A stretch of DNA of 64,000 nucleotides from Sphingomonas sp. PP-CE-1A-559 (GCF_004340965.1 NZ_SLYA01000002.1:1-64000), one strand, 5' to 3'; positions 50,372 through 59,556 are shown, counted from the stretch's first letter. Notes: generated by a model from the sequence alone, not told the origin. Numbers and translations: made by a program.

Positions 50372-52005
50372 GCATCAACCAGAGCGGCTGGCGCCCAAGC
50401 TCGCCCGAGCAGAACACGGGTAATGTCCCCGCATCGGTAACCGGCAACAAGGCCCTGATGCTGGAAGAAGCGCTGATCTTCGAGATCGGCGACACCAACA
50501 CCACTGGCGTAGATTTCGATACCTTCGGTTCTCCTGCGAACGCAGGAGCCCAGGGTTCCAAGGACGCCGCTCGCAACCCTGGCTTCCTGCGTGCGCAGGA
50601 AAACAAGCTGGGCGGGTTGCTCCGCACCGCACCCATCGGCCTCCCCGGTCTCTCCGAGCCCGAAACCGTCCGCCACTACACCCGCCTGTCGCGCCAGAAC
50701 TACGGCATCGACCTCGGCTTCTTCCCGCTCGGCAGTTGCACGATGAAGCACAACCCGCGCCTCAACGAGAAGATGGCGCGGCTCCCCGGTTTCTCCGACG
50801 TCCACCCGCTCCAGCCGGTCGACACCGTCCAGGGCGCATTGGAAGTCATCCACCAGCTCGCACACTGGCTCGTCACGCTCACCGGCATGACCTCGGTCGC
50901 GATGAGCCCCAAGGCGGGCGCACACGGCGAACTCTGCGGCATCCTCGCGATCCGCGCGGCACTCGAAGCCAAGGGCGAAGGCGCGCGGAAGATCATTCTC
51001 GTCCCCGAGAGCGCACACGGCACCAACCCTGCCACCGCCGCGTTCGCCGGCTATAGCGTAGAGGACATCCCCGCCACCGCCGAAGGCCGCGTCGACACCG
51101 CCGCGCTGAAGGCCCGACTCGGCCCCGACGTCGCCGGCGTGATGATCACCAACCCCAACACGTGCGGCCTGTTCGAGCGCGACATGCGCGAGATATCCGA
51201 CGCGGTGCACGCGGCGGGTGGCTTCGTCTATTGCGACGGCGCGAACTTCAACGCGATCGTCGGCCGCGTCCGGCCAGGCGATCTCGGCATCGACGCGATG
51301 CACATCAACCTCCACAAGACGTTCTCGACGCCCCACGGCGGCGGCGGCCCGGGCTCGGGTCCGGTGGTGTTCTCGGAGGCTTTGACGCCCTACGCACCGC
51401 TCCCGTTCGTCGAGAACCAGGACGGCCAGTTCGTCCTCGTCGAGGAGGAAACCGCAGGCGAACATCACGCCGGCAGCTTCGGCCGCATGGTCGCGTTCCA
51501 CGGCCAGATGGGCATGTTCACGCGCGCGCTGACCTACATCATCAGCCACGGCGCGGACGGCCTGCGCCAAGTGTCGGAGGATGCGGTGCTCAACGCGAAC
51601 TACATCCTGCGCAGCCTCGACGACACGCTCGACGCACCGTTCGGCCCCTCGGGTCCGTGCATGCACGAGGCGCTGTTCTCGGACTCGGGTCTCGCCGCCG
51701 GCTTCTCGACGATCGACATCGCCAAGGGCCTGATCGACGAGGGCTTCCACCCGATGACGATGTATTTCCCGCTCGTCGTCCACGGCGCGATGCTGGTCGA
51801 GCCGACCGAGACCGAGTCGAAGGCGGCGCTAGACCAGTTCATCGCCGCGCTCCGCTCGGTCGCCGAACGCGCCAAGGCCGGCGACCCAAGCCTCAAGACC
51901 GCCCCGCACTTCGCCCCCCGCGCTCGCCTCGACGAGACTCTCGCGGCACGGAAACCGGTACTGGTCTGGAAGGACCCCGCCCCGCTGGCGCAGGCGGCGG
52001 AGTAA
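50368..52005 (+). CDS. gcvPB: Glycine dehydrogenase (decarboxylating) subunit 2, with repeat-derived insert
   Basis: 545 residues; contains the PLP lysine in [17 protein letters not shown], and [32 protein letters not shown] and [13 protein letters not shown]. Residues 53-80 ([20 protein letters not shown] and so on) are encoded by a REP-like palindrome that keeps the reading frame, about 27 codons that I would not expect from the family. The rest is intact, so the enzyme is probably functional. The insert lies in a likely surface stretch before the conserved GLPGL block. Confidence 0.94.
   Translation: MSINQSGWRPSSPEQNTGNVPASVTGNKALMLEEALIFEIGDTNTTGVDFDTFGSPANAGAQGSKDAARNPGFLRAQENKLGGLLRTAPIGLPGLSEPETVRHYTRLSRQNYGIDLGFFPLGSCTMKHNPRLNEKMARLPGFSDVHPLQPVDTVQGALEVIHQLAHWLVTLTGMTSVAMSPKAGAHGELCGILAIRAALEAKGEGARKIILVPESAHGTNPATAAFAGYSVEDIPATAEGRVDTAALKARLGPDVAGVMITNPNTCGLFERDMREISDAVHAAGGFVYCDGANFNAIVGRVRPGDLGIDAMHINLHKTFSTPHGGGGPGSGPVVFSEALTPYAPLPFVENQDGQFVLVEEETAGEHHAGSFGRMVAFHGQMGMFTRALTYIISHGADGLRQVSEDAVLNANYILRSLDDTLDAPFGPSGPCMHEALFSDSGLAAGFSTIDIAKGLIDEGFHPMTMYFPLVVHGAMLVEPTETESKAALDQFIAALRSVAERAKAGDPSLKTAPHFAPRARLDETLAARKPVLVWKDPAPLAQAAE
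50528..50606. repeat. REP-like palindrome pair inside gcvPB
   Basis: GTTCTCCTGCGAACGCAGGA plus GCCCAGGGTT is mirrored by AACCCTGG plus CTTCCTGCGTGCGCAGGAAA. This is the same architecture as the elements at 30652 and 37259, but each half-stem has diverged. It is translated in frame as part of gcvPB. Confidence 0.8.
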
Positions 52006-52053
52006 GGGAAGCAGGTGACCTTCGGGGTGTGACGCTTCCACCCGAAGAATAAT

Positions 52054-52160
52054 ACCACCCCGGCGAAGGCCGGGGTCCAATTGGGCGACGCTGCTGAGGG
52101 ATGGCGGCGTATCGTTATTGCCACCTTTCCAATTGGGCCCCGGCCTCCGCCCGGGGTGGC
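52054..52160. repeat. REP-like paired palindrome, CCAATTGGGCCCCGG family
   Basis: CCACCCCGGCGAAGGCCGGG and the inverted CAATTGGGCCCCGGCC partner ending CCGGGGTGG. It lies between gcvPB and the CcdC-like gene. Confidence 0.9.
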
Positions 52161-52244
52161 AGTTCAAATGTGTCGCCGCCTCTTTTACCTCGGCTGTATT
52201 GCTGCCATGCTACACCAATTGAAGGTGATCGCGTGGGGGACGCA

Positions 52245-52757
52245 ATGCAGACGCACGAAGCACAAGGCTGGATCAGCTACGCGATCACCGCAGTCGTCAT
52301 CGGCATAGTCTTCGCGGTCCGCTGGCGCCGCATGAGTATCGTAAAGCCGCTCAAGCTCGAACGCCTCTGGGTCTTCCCCGCGCTCTACGCCGCCGTCACG
52401 CTCTACATGTTCGCGATGTACCCGCCGCACGGCCTCGCCTGGCTGTTCTGCGTGCTGGCTTTGGTCATGGGCGCAGCGCTCGGCTGGCAGCGCGGCAAGC
52501 TCATGCGGATCACGATCGACCCCGACAGCCACGCGCTCAACACGACGTCCTCCCCGGCAGCGGTCCTGTTCATCGTAGCGATCGTCGCAGTCCGCATCGG
52601 CGCGCGCGCGGTGATCGGCGACGGCCAAGCCCTCCACCTCGACGCGTTCGCCATCACCGACATGCTGGTCGCGCTCGCGCTAGGCTTGTTCACCACCCAA
52701 CGCATCGAAATGTACCTCCGCGCCAAGCGGATGCTCGAAACGGCACGCGTCCGCTAA
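52245..52757 (+). CDS. CcdC-like integral membrane protein
   Basis: 170 residues with about five hydrophobic segments: YAITAVVIGIVFAVRW, LWVFPALYAAVTLYMFAM, LAWLFCVLALVMGAALGW, AAVLFIVAIVAVRIG and ITDMLVALALGLFTTQ. The GAALGWQRGKLMRITIDP turn is typical of the DUF1453/CcdC group, named from Bacillus genes near cytochrome c maturation; role unclear. The ATG at 52245 follows GGGGGA; the frame upstream is read from the REP-like repeat and was not used. Confidence 0.75.
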   Translation: MQTHEAQGWISYAITAVVIGIVFAVRWRRMSIVKPLKLERLWVFPALYAAVTLYMFAMYPPHGLAWLFCVLALVMGAALGWQRGKLMRITIDPDSHALNTTSSPAAVLFIVAIVAVRIGARAVIGDGQALHLDAFAITDMLVALALGLFTTQRIEMYLRAKRMLETARVR

Positions 52758-52774
52758 CCCGCCGCTACCGTACG

Positions 52775-52899
52775 ATCCTCCCCCGCAAGGGGGAGGTGGC
52801 TGGCCCTTTGCCAGACGGAGGGGGAGGAAAGGGCAACCTTTGTTGCGTGTCCTCCCCCTCCGACGCCGTCGGCGCCACCTCCCCCTGGCGGGGGAGGAT
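52775..52899. repeat. C-rich paired palindrome (CTCCCCC family)
   Basis: CCTCCCCCGCAAGGGGGAGG (52778-52797), a variable centre with CGGAGGGGGAGG and CCTCCCCCTCCG, and CCTCCCCCTGGCGGGGGAGG (52878-52897). It lies between the convergent CcdC-like and EamA genes; a different sequence from the GAAGGC families. Confidence 0.8.
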
Positions 52900-52913
52900 C
52901 GAGGGGTTCGCCA

Positions 52914-53807
52914 TCAAGCGATCGCTTGCTCGGTCTCTTCCCGCCGCCGCACATGTTCGCGCCAGACGATATACAATCCGCTCGCCACGATAACCGGCGC
53001 CCCGACCCATGTCGCCTCCGCCGGCAGCGTGTCGAACACCAGCCACCCCAGCAGCGTTGCCCATAGCAAGCTCGAATAATCCATCGGCACCACCACCGAC
53101 ACCGGCCCGAGCCGCAACGACGTCGTCATCGCGATCTGCGCCAGCCCGCCGAATATCCCGACACTCGCCAGGCAAATCCACGCGACCAGATCATGCGACT
53201 GCGCCGCCCGCCCGTAGAACACCGACAACGGGATCAACGACAGCGCCGAGAACCAGAACACCGTCGTCAGCGCGCTCTCGGTCTTGCCGATCTGCCGCAA
53301 CAGGATCGACACGCTCGCCGTCCCGAACGCTCCCGCCAGCGCACACCCGGCACCCCATAACGGAAAGTGATCCCCGCCCGGCTGCGCGACGATCAACACG
53401 CCCGCGAACCCGGTCGCGACCGCCGCCCAGCGATGCCACCCGGTAGGCTCGCGCAACACCAGCGCCCCCAGGATCGTCGCGAACACCGGCACCGTGAACC
53501 CGATCGTCGTCGCCTCCGCGAGCGGCAACGCAACGATCCCGTTGAACGTGAACGCCATCGCCGACAGCCCGACGATCGCGCGGACGATGTGCGCCGGCAA
53601 CCGCTTGGTAGCGATCGAAGGCAGACCCGGCCCCGCGACGATCACCGCCGACACCAGCAAGCATGCGCCGAACTGGCGGAAGAACAGGATCTCCGACACG
53701 CTCGCGCCGTGCCGCTCGGCCAACTTGATCGCGGTATTCATCAGCGCGAAGATCACGACCGACAGCAACCGCATGCCGATAGCGGGAAGGATGCGGTCGG
53801 TGGGCAT
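52914..53807 (-). CDS. EamA/DMT-family inner-membrane transporter
   Basis: 297 residues with ten hydrophobic segments in two five-segment repeats. Typical EamA blocks: FALMNTAIKLAERHGAS, EILFFRQFGACLLVSAV, EATTIGFTVPVFATILGALV, RWAAVATGFAGVLIV in the first half, and FGGLAQIAMTTSLRLGPVSV with DYSSLLWATLLGWL in the second. Members export metabolites such as amino acids or purines; substrate not readable. It is divergent from proS with 85 bp between them. Confidence 0.88.
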   Translation of the reverse strand: MPTDRILPAIGMRLLSVVIFALMNTAIKLAERHGASVSEILFFRQFGACLLVSAVIVAGPGLPSIATKRLPAHIVRAIVGLSAMAFTFNGIVALPLAEATTIGFTVPVFATILGALVLREPTGWHRWAAVATGFAGVLIVAQPGGDHFPLWGAGCALAGAFGTASVSILLRQIGKTESALTTVFWFSALSLIPLSVFYGRAAQSHDLVAWICLASVGIFGGLAQIAMTTSLRLGPVSVVVPMDYSSLLWATLLGWLVFDTLPAEATWVGAPVIVASGLYIVWREHVRRREETEQAIA

Positions 53808-53892
53808 GCGCGACCCCTACGCAAACCACCGCCGCGTCGCCACCCCGCAACTCACACGTGACGAACCCCCGCGCACCCGCTATCCGCACCCC

Positions 53893-55428
53893 ATGATAAA
53901 GCGCGCACTCCCCGTCACCCGCGAGGCGGATTTCTCCGCCTGGTACCAGGCCGTCATCTCCGAGGCCGATCTCGCCGAGGAATCCGGCGTCCGCGGCTGC
54001 ATGGTCATCCGCCCGTGGGGCTACGGCATCTGGGAGCGTATCCAGCGCCTGCTCGACGACCGGATCAAGGCGACCGGCCACGAGAACTGCTATTTCCCGC
54101 TGTTCATCCCGCTCTCGTACTTCGAGAAGGAGGCCGAGCACGTCGACGGGTTTGCCAAGGAAATGGCCGTGGTCACGCACCACCGCCTCAAGGCCGACGG
54201 TTACGGCCGCCTGATCCCCGATCCCGACGCCAAGCTCGAGGAGCCGCTCGTCGTCCGCCCGACCTCCGAGATGGTCATCGGCGCCGCGTTCGCGCGCTGG
54301 GTCCAGTCGTGGCGCGACCTGCCCGTGCTGATCAACCAATGGGCCAACGTCGTCCGTTGGGAAATGCGCACCCGCATGTTCCTGCGCACCAGCGAGTTCC
54401 TCTGGCAGGAAGGCCACACCGCGCACGCCACCGCTGACGAAGCCCGCGACGAGACGCTCAAGATGCTCGAAGTCTATCGCGACTTCGCGGAGGAGTGCCT
54501 CGGCGTCCACGTGATTGCCGGCGAGAAGCCCGAGAACGAGCGCTTCCCCGGCGCCGTCGCGACCTATTCGATCGAGGCGATGATGCAGGACGGCAAGGCG
54601 CTCCAGGCCGGCACCTCGCACTTCCTCGGCACCAACTTCGCGTCGGCGCAAAACATCCGCTTCCAGAATGCGGGCGGCGAGTTCGAGCTGTGCAACACCA
54701 CCAGCTGGGGCGTGTCGACGCGGATGATCGGCGCGGTCATCATGGTCCACGGCGACGACGACGGACTGCGCGTGCCGCCGATGATCGCCCCGTGGCAGGT
54801 CGTGATCGTGCCGATGCTGCGCGACGTCCCCGAAGACGCGGCGATCGTCGAATACTGCAAGTCGCTCCAGGCCGAACTCGCCAAGCAGTCCGCGCTCGGC
54901 GAACCGGTCCGCGCGCTGCTCGACCTGAAACCCGCCAAGGCCGCGACCAAGCGCTGGGGCTGGGTCAAGAAGGGCGCGCCGATCGTAATCGAGGTCGGCG
55001 GCCGCGACATGGCCGGCGGCAACGTCACGGTCATCCGTCGCGATCGACTCTACCGCGAGGACGGCAAGCTCGACAGCGTCGCAACGCCGCGCGACGCGTT
55101 CGTCGGCGACGTCTCGGGCATGCTGCATGACATCCAGGCCACGCTCCACGTCGAATCGATGAACCGCGTGAAGGGCAACATCGTCCCCGCCAACGACTTC
55201 GCCGCGGTCGAAGCGCATTTCGCCGATGGCGTGAAGAACCCCGGCTGGGTCGACGTCCGCTGGTCCAAGCCCACTGGCGCGGCACTCGACAAGGTCGTCG
55301 AGCGGTTGAAGGCGCTCAAGCTCACGATCCGCAACGCACCGATGGGGCAGACCGGATGTGACGACGGCGCCTGCATCTTCACGGGCGAACCCGCGGTGGA
55401 ACGCATCCTGATCGGCCGCGCCTACTAG
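53893..55428 (+). CDS. proS: Prolyl-tRNA synthetase, archaeal/eukaryotic type
   Basis: 511 residues. Class II synthetase with VIRPWGYGIWERIQ, PLVVRPTSEMVI (motif 2 region), TRMFLRTSEFLWQEGHTAHA and NTTSWGVSTRMIGA (motif 3 region). The anticodon-binding domain and a C-terminal domain ending GCDDGACIFTGEP with a final tyrosine (LIGRAY) are hallmarks of the archaeal/eukaryotic-type (ProS type 3) enzymes. The bacterial editing insertion is absent. Start at 53893 (MIKRALPVTREADF); the much longer open frame upstream overlaps the EamA gene and is rejected. Confidence 0.93.
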   Translation: MIKRALPVTREADFSAWYQAVISEADLAEESGVRGCMVIRPWGYGIWERIQRLLDDRIKATGHENCYFPLFIPLSYFEKEAEHVDGFAKEMAVVTHHRLKADGYGRLIPDPDAKLEEPLVVRPTSEMVIGAAFARWVQSWRDLPVLINQWANVVRWEMRTRMFLRTSEFLWQEGHTAHATADEARDETLKMLEVYRDFAEECLGVHVIAGEKPENERFPGAVATYSIEAMMQDGKALQAGTSHFLGTNFASAQNIRFQNAGGEFELCNTTSWGVSTRMIGAVIMVHGDDDGLRVPPMIAPWQVVIVPMLRDVPEDAAIVEYCKSLQAELAKQSALGEPVRALLDLKPAKAATKRWGWVKKGAPIVIEVGGRDMAGGNVTVIRRDRLYREDGKLDSVATPRDAFVGDVSGMLHDIQATLHVESMNRVKGNIVPANDFAAVEAHFADGVKNPGWVDVRWSKPTGAALDKVVERLKALKLTIRNAPMGQTGCDDGACIFTGEPAVERILIGRAY

Positions 55429-55605
55429 GCCCTGACAAGCTGGGACCGGCGTCACGTCCAAGGCTGCTTACCGGCGCTGTGCCGGGAGTAGCCTGGATAC
55501 CCGATGCCCTAGAGCAACCGAAACGGACCGGTCTGTAGGCTGTGTCGCCATGCTCCGTCTGCTATCATCCCCGTGGCTTTGGCGGGGCGATATTAGGGGG
55601 CGGCT

Positions 55606-55965
55606 ATGGGCGTGACCGGGATCGGCGGCTTCTTCTTCCGGGCAAAGGACCCGGAGACGATACGCGCATGGTATGTCGAGCATCTCGGTGTCGGCTCAGT
55701 GCCCTATGGATCGTGGGAGACGCAGGCCGGACCCAGCGTCTTCGCGCCGTTCGCGGTCGACGCCGATTATTTCCCCGCGGATCGGCCCTGGATGCTCAAT
55801 CTGCGCGTCGACGACCTCGACGGCCTGATCGCGACGCTCCGCGCGGCCGGGATTGCGGTGATCACCAATCCCGAGTGGGACATGCCGGGCTTCGGCCGTT
55901 TCGCCCGCATCCACGATCCGGAAGGCAACCCGATCGAACTCTGGCAACCCGAGGGTGCTGCATGA
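55606..55965 (+). CDS. VOC-family (glyoxalase/bleomycin-resistance-like) protein
   Basis: 119 residues, one complete VOC module. FFFRAKDPETIRAWYVEHLG at the N-terminus, MLNLRVDDLDGLIATLRAAG in the middle, and FGRFARIHDPEGNPIELWQP at the end, with E near the C-terminus as metal ligand. Function could be an isomerase, dioxygenase or resistance protein; not determinable. GGGGGC precedes the ATG. Stands alone, with 177 bp of unremarkable sequence upstream. Confidence 0.88.
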   Translation: MGVTGIGGFFFRAKDPETIRAWYVEHLGVGSVPYGSWETQAGPSVFAPFAVDADYFPADRPWMLNLRVDDLDGLIATLRAAGIAVITNPEWDMPGFGRFARIHDPEGNPIELWQPEGAA

Positions 55966-56043
55966 GGACGATAAGCGTTAAGTTGGTCTGACGAGCTGCC
56001 GGGTTCGTGGCGTACCAGAACTCGACCGGGCGAGCGCCAAGAC

Positions 56044-56157
56044 TTCCCCTCTCCCTGAAAGGGAGGGGCCGGGGGGTGGGTTGGCCCAATTGAGCCATGA
56101 CGGTTCGGACGCACGGAAGCTGACCCACCCCCAACCCCTCCCTTCCAGAGAGGGGGG
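56044..56157. repeat. C-rich paired palindrome (CCCTCCC family)
   Basis: CCCCTCTCCCTGAAAGGGAG plus GGGGTGGGT is mirrored by ACCCACCCCC plus CCCTCCCTTCCAGAGAGGGG with about 35 bp between. It lies between the VOC and radical SAM genes. Confidence 0.8.
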
Positions 56158-56241
56158 CAGAACGGCAGGTCTGACCCGCGTGGGGGATAGCGCGGGGATC
56201 GCCCGCTGAGCCATCCACCGCGCCACCCGCCAAGCCTCCGC

Positions 56242-57312
56242 TCAAAACAACTCTCCCTGCGGCCCTCGCGGCGCCCGGAACAGATCGCTCCGCAAAGCCA
56301 CCCGCTCCCGGTTCAACCCGTGCTTAGCGCACGCAATCCGGAACCGCGTTCCCAGCAGGTCCGCCCAAGGCCCTTGCCCCTGCATCCGCGTGAAGAAGTT
56401 CGGATCGTTATCCTTTCCCCCGCGCAGCGACGCAATCGTCGCCATTACCTTCCCAGCGCGATCCGGGAAATGCTCGTCGAGCCAAGCCCGGAACAGCGGG
56501 GCCACCTCATGCGGCAATCGCACCGGGATGAAGAACGCCCGCGTTGCCCCAGCGTCGGCCGCGCGCGCGATCAGATGCTCGATCTCGTGATCCGTAATTG
56601 CCGGGATGACCGGCGCGATCGAAACGTAGACCGGCACGCCCGCGGCCGCGAGCTTGCGCACCGCCGCCAGTCGTCGCTCGGGATGCGGCGCGCGCGGCTC
56701 GATCGTCGACGCCACCTTCGAATCGAGTGACGTGATCGACATTGCCACCGCCGCGAGGCCTTTCGCCGCCATCGGTGCCAGCAGGTCGATATCGCGCACC
56801 ACGCGGTCGGACTTGGTGGTGATCGTCAGCGGATGATCGGTCTCAGCCAGCACCTCGATGATGCCGCGCGTGATCCGCCAGTCGCTCTCGATCGGCTGGT
56901 ACGGATCGGTGTTCGTCCCCAACGCCATCGGCGCACAAAGATAGCCGGGCTTGCCGAGCTCGACCCGCAACAGCGCTGCCGCGGACGGCTTGGCGAACAG
57001 CTTGCTCTCGAAATCCAGTCCCGGCGACAGGTCGTGAAACGCATGGCTCGGCCGCGCGAAGCAATAAATGCAGCCGTGCTCGCACCCGCGGTAAGGATTG
57101 ATCGAACGGTCGAACGGTACGTCCGGCGAGGCATTGCGGCTGATGATCGTCCGCGGCGTCTCGACCGTCACCGTCGTGCGCAGTTTGGGCGCGATCCCGT
57201 CGATCCCCTCGCGCATGTCGAGCCAGTCGCCGTCAGCCTCGGTCCGCGGCAGGTTGAACCGCCGGCTCTCGCTATTTAGCGTCGCACCACGATCCGGACG
57301 GGCCTGTTTCAT
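56242..57312 (-). CDS. PA0069-family radical SAM protein (SplB-like)
   Basis: 356 residues. The radical SAM cluster motif is C77, C81, C84 in RGCEHGCIYCFARPSH. The rest follows the PA0069/SplB-like group: APMALGTNTDPYQPIESDW, TTKSDRVVRDIDLL, IEPRAPHPERRLAAV and APVIPAITDHEIEHL. These are distant relatives of spore photoproduct lyase; the reaction is unknown. No partner gene adjacent. Confidence 0.88.
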   Translation of the reverse strand: MKQARPDRGATLNSESRRFNLPRTEADGDWLDMREGIDGIAPKLRTTVTVETPRTIISRNASPDVPFDRSINPYRGCEHGCIYCFARPSHAFHDLSPGLDFESKLFAKPSAAALLRVELGKPGYLCAPMALGTNTDPYQPIESDWRITRGIIEVLAETDHPLTITTKSDRVVRDIDLLAPMAAKGLAAVAMSITSLDSKVASTIEPRAPHPERRLAAVRKLAAAGVPVYVSIAPVIPAITDHEIEHLIARAADAGATRAFFIPVRLPHEVAPLFRAWLDEHFPDRAGKVMATIASLRGGKDNDPNFFTRMQGQGPWADLLGTRFRIACAKHGLNRERVALRSDLFRAPRGPQGELF

Positions 57313-57355
57313 GCAACGAAACTAAACGCCGCCCGGGAACATAGCAAGAACGAAA

Positions 57356-58048
57356 TCAGAAGCGAACGCCGAGCCCTGCAACTACCTGATGCCGGCTGAA
57401 ATCTAGGCTCGCCTTGTCGGTGCCGTCGGTGATCTCGTAGCCGTTATAGTCGGTGTAGACATATTCGAGCTTGCCGTAGAAATTGCGTCCGAACGCGGTC
57501 TGCACGCCTGCGCCGGCATGGAAACCGCTCAGATTGTCCGACACGCGGAAATTGTCCTGGGGAAAGTCACGGTCCGAATAGCCGATGCGGATCTGGCCGT
57601 TCGAATAGCCGCCCTTGATGTACAACACCGTGTTAGGGTTCAGCAGGAAGCCGCCGCGTACGCCTGCCGTCAGGTTGCGCCCGGGGGTAAGGCACGTTTC
57701 CGTCCCGGTGCCGGGGAAGCACTGCTCGACGCTCGATCCCTCGATGCCGCCATAGACGCCCAGCATCATGTCGGTGTTCACGACCATGTCGTAGCCGAGT
57801 TCGCCACCATAAGTGACGCCGCTCTTGCCCTCGCGCACGCTAGCCGAGTCGTCCGCGGTCTCGACGTTCAATTCGGTGATCACGCGGTCGTACCCGATGC
57901 GCGGCTCGGCACGGAAACCGCTGACGCCGTCGGTTGCGCCGTAGCCCGGTCCGGCATCGCGGCCGAAATCCTGCCCGGTATCGGACTGTGCGAACGCAGG
58001 CGCCGCCGGCGTTGCGGCGAGTGCCGCGATAAGCATGAACTTGTACAT
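57356..58048 (-). CDS. Outer-membrane beta-barrel porin-like protein
   Basis: 230 residues. Signal peptide (MLIAALAATPAAPAFAQ) followed by eight predicted alternating strands, as in the OmpA/opacity-type barrel, including FRAEPRIGYDRVI, YGGELGYDMVVN, TAGVRGGFLLNPNTVLYIKG, HAGAGVQTAFGRNFYGKLEY and the C-terminal HQVVAGLGVRF ending in Phe as needed for barrel assembly. A CFPGTGTETC loop may be disulfide-linked. The specific role is unknown. Confidence 0.88.
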   Translation of the reverse strand: MYKFMLIAALAATPAAPAFAQSDTGQDFGRDAGPGYGATDGVSGFRAEPRIGYDRVITELNVETADDSASVREGKSGVTYGGELGYDMVVNTDMMLGVYGGIEGSSVEQCFPGTGTETCLTPGRNLTAGVRGGFLLNPNTVLYIKGGYSNGQIRIGYSDRDFPQDNFRVSDNLSGFHAGAGVQTAFGRNFYGKLEYVYTDYNGYEITDGTDKASLDFSRHQVVAGLGVRF

Positions 58049-58217
58049 TAGACGATATCCCCTTTGGACCGGCCCCCTGGCCTATTCCACGCCGGGTTCA
58101 TGGATTCGACGTGCCTTCCAGACGGTTAATTCGGTGGTGAAACATTCGTTTTCGATCTGTTTGCACCGGTGCGAATGATCGCTCGCAGAGGTGCGGCAGA
58201 GCGCCTAGGGCAGAGAG

Positions 58218-58400
58218 ATGACGGAACAGATCACAACGGTGGAGCGCGCCTTCGAGTTAGCAAGATCGGGTGCGTGCAACTCGGTCAACGACTTGCGCCA
58301 ACGGTTGCGGCGCGAGGGGTATGACGCGGTGCATCTCCATCTGCACGGGGCTTCGATCAACAAACAGCTGGTCGACCTGATTCACGCCGCTAAGGGCTGA
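58218..58400 (+). CDS. Small hypothetical protein
   Basis: 60 residues. A GAGAG site lies directly before the ATG. The sequence (VERAFELARSGACNSVNDLR and LRREGYDAVHLHLHGASINK) is helical and charged, with a short spacing typical of compact sphingomonad conserved hypotheticals. No signal peptide or membrane segment. A palindromic stretch, GCACCGGTGC at 58164-58173, lies 45 bp upstream. Function unknown. Confidence 0.65.
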   Translation: MTEQITTVERAFELARSGACNSVNDLRQRLRREGYDAVHLHLHGASINKQLVDLIHAAKG

Positions 58401-58461
58401 ACTCCGGTCACGTTATACGCCGCGACGCGGCCCGCTACCCTAGCGGACCGCGCAACGCCGG

Positions 58462-58710
58462 TCACTTCTGTGCGAGCTCGGTCGCCTTCGGCATGTTCAG
58501 TCCGGCTTCAGACCATTGTGCGGAAGTCCGGCAGGTTTTCCGATCGATCCGTGTTCCGGTCATTGCGAGTTCGGTCAGGCAATATTGACCGGTTTTCGCC
58601 TCGTATTTGAGAACGGTCTTCTGTTGTGGATCCGACGGTGCTGCGAAGGCTGGCGCGCTGGCGACGAGCACGGTGGCGAGGGCTAGGCTCTTCAGGATGG
58701 TCGAGATCAT
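58462..58710 (-). CDS. Small secreted protein with conserved cysteine tail
   Basis: 82 residues from the ATG at 58710, 8 nt after AAGGACG; the open frame further upstream has no support. Signal peptide (LKSLALATVLVASAPAFA), then KYEAKTGQYCLTELAMTGTR and RKTCRTSAQWSEAGL, with two cysteines that could pair. Similar short periplasmic proteins are widespread in sphingomonads, of unknown role. Confidence 0.8.
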   Translation of the reverse strand: MISTILKSLALATVLVASAPAFAAPSDPQQKTVLKYEAKTGQYCLTELAMTGTRIDRKTCRTSAQWSEAGLNMPKATELAQK

Positions 58711-59023
58711 GGTGGCGTCCTTCGATGGTTGAGACGCGCCCGGTTGGGCGGTATCCAAACCTTTGCATCGACCGTGCCAGTTATGTAATACAGCAGCACA
58801 CAGCGTTGAAGGTGTTCAATTAGCGAGATATTATCGCCAGTTCATGACGCAGCCCCGGTCAGTTCTGACTGGTGGGATGCGCCACAACTTGGCAAAAATT
58901 GCAGCAAATTGGGAGGGGCGATCTTCTCGTACCCCTCGCTCTCTCGCACGCCAGTCAGGGGCCGCAGCAGCTAGTCGGGGACGGGAAGGCAGGGGAGTTA
59001 CCAGAGCCCCCCAAATAAAAGGT
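58711..59023. other. Intergenic stretch without a gene
   Basis: 313 bp between the small secreted protein and moaB, both on the minus strand. It contains GTCAG-TT-CTGAC (58859-58870) and an AT-rich section at about 58800-58840 that may hold the promoter of the small secreted gene. No open frame with support. Confidence 0.5.
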
Positions 59024-59551
59024 TCAGCGCTCCAGCAGTCGTGGCATCAGCTCGACGAAGTTGCAGGGGCGGTGGCGGCTGTCGAGCTGGTCGCGCAGTA
59101 TGCCGTCCCAGCCGTCCTTCACTGCCCCGGTCGAGCCGGGCAGCGCGAAGATATAGGTGCCATGCGAGACGCAGGCGCACGCGCGCGACTGGACCGTCGA
59201 TGTGCCGATCGTCTGGTAGCTGAGCATGCGGAACAGCTCGCCAAACCCAGGAATCATCTTCTCCGCGACCTGTTCGACCGCTTCCGGGGTCACGTCGCGC
59301 CCCGTCACACCGGTGCCGCCTGTCGTAATGATGCAGTCGACCTCGGGGTCGCCGATCCACGCGTGCAGGCGCGACACGATCGTCTCGACGTCATCCTTCT
59401 CGATCCGGCGGTCGGCGAGAACGTGACCCGCCTCGGTCAGTCGCGCGACCAGCGTATCGCCCGAGCGATCTTCTGCAAGGCCACGCGTGTCCGACACGGT
59501 CAGCACGGCAATTCGGACCGGCAGGAACGTCCGGCTCTCATCGATCGGCAT
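59024..59551 (-). CDS. moaB: MoaB-family molybdopterin-binding protein
   Basis: 175 residues. MPT-binding fold with [20 protein letters not shown], the [11 protein letters not shown] motif (GGTG at 78-81), [11 protein letters not shown] and [13 protein letters not shown]. Related enzymes adenylylate molybdopterin during molybdenum cofactor synthesis; MoaB itself is of uncertain need. Start at 59551, 5 bp after the transglycosylase stop, so likely co-transcribed. Confidence 0.9.
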   Translation of the reverse strand: MPIDESRTFLPVRIAVLTVSDTRGLAEDRSGDTLVARLTEAGHVLADRRIEKDDVETIVSRLHAWIGDPEVDCIITTGGTGVTGRDVTPEAVEQVAEKMIPGFGELFRMLSYQTIGTSTVQSRACACVSHGTYIFALPGSTGAVKDGWDGILRDQLDSRHRPCNFVELMPRLLER

Positions 59552-59556
59552 GAAAC

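Noticed and set aside
50260..51783. Minus-strand frame opposite gcvPB
   Set aside because: Antisense shadow without ribosome binding site or recognisable domain.
53191..55461. Long minus-strand open frame (756 codons) antisense to proS
   Set aside because: Arg/Asp/Val-rich frame typical of antisense codons in GC-rich DNA; proS on the other strand has full family motifs.
56311..56330. Possible second copy of the tRNA-Glu end (AACCCGTGCTT)
   Set aside because: Only 11 bases match and the surrounding sequence differs; it lies inside the radical SAM gene.
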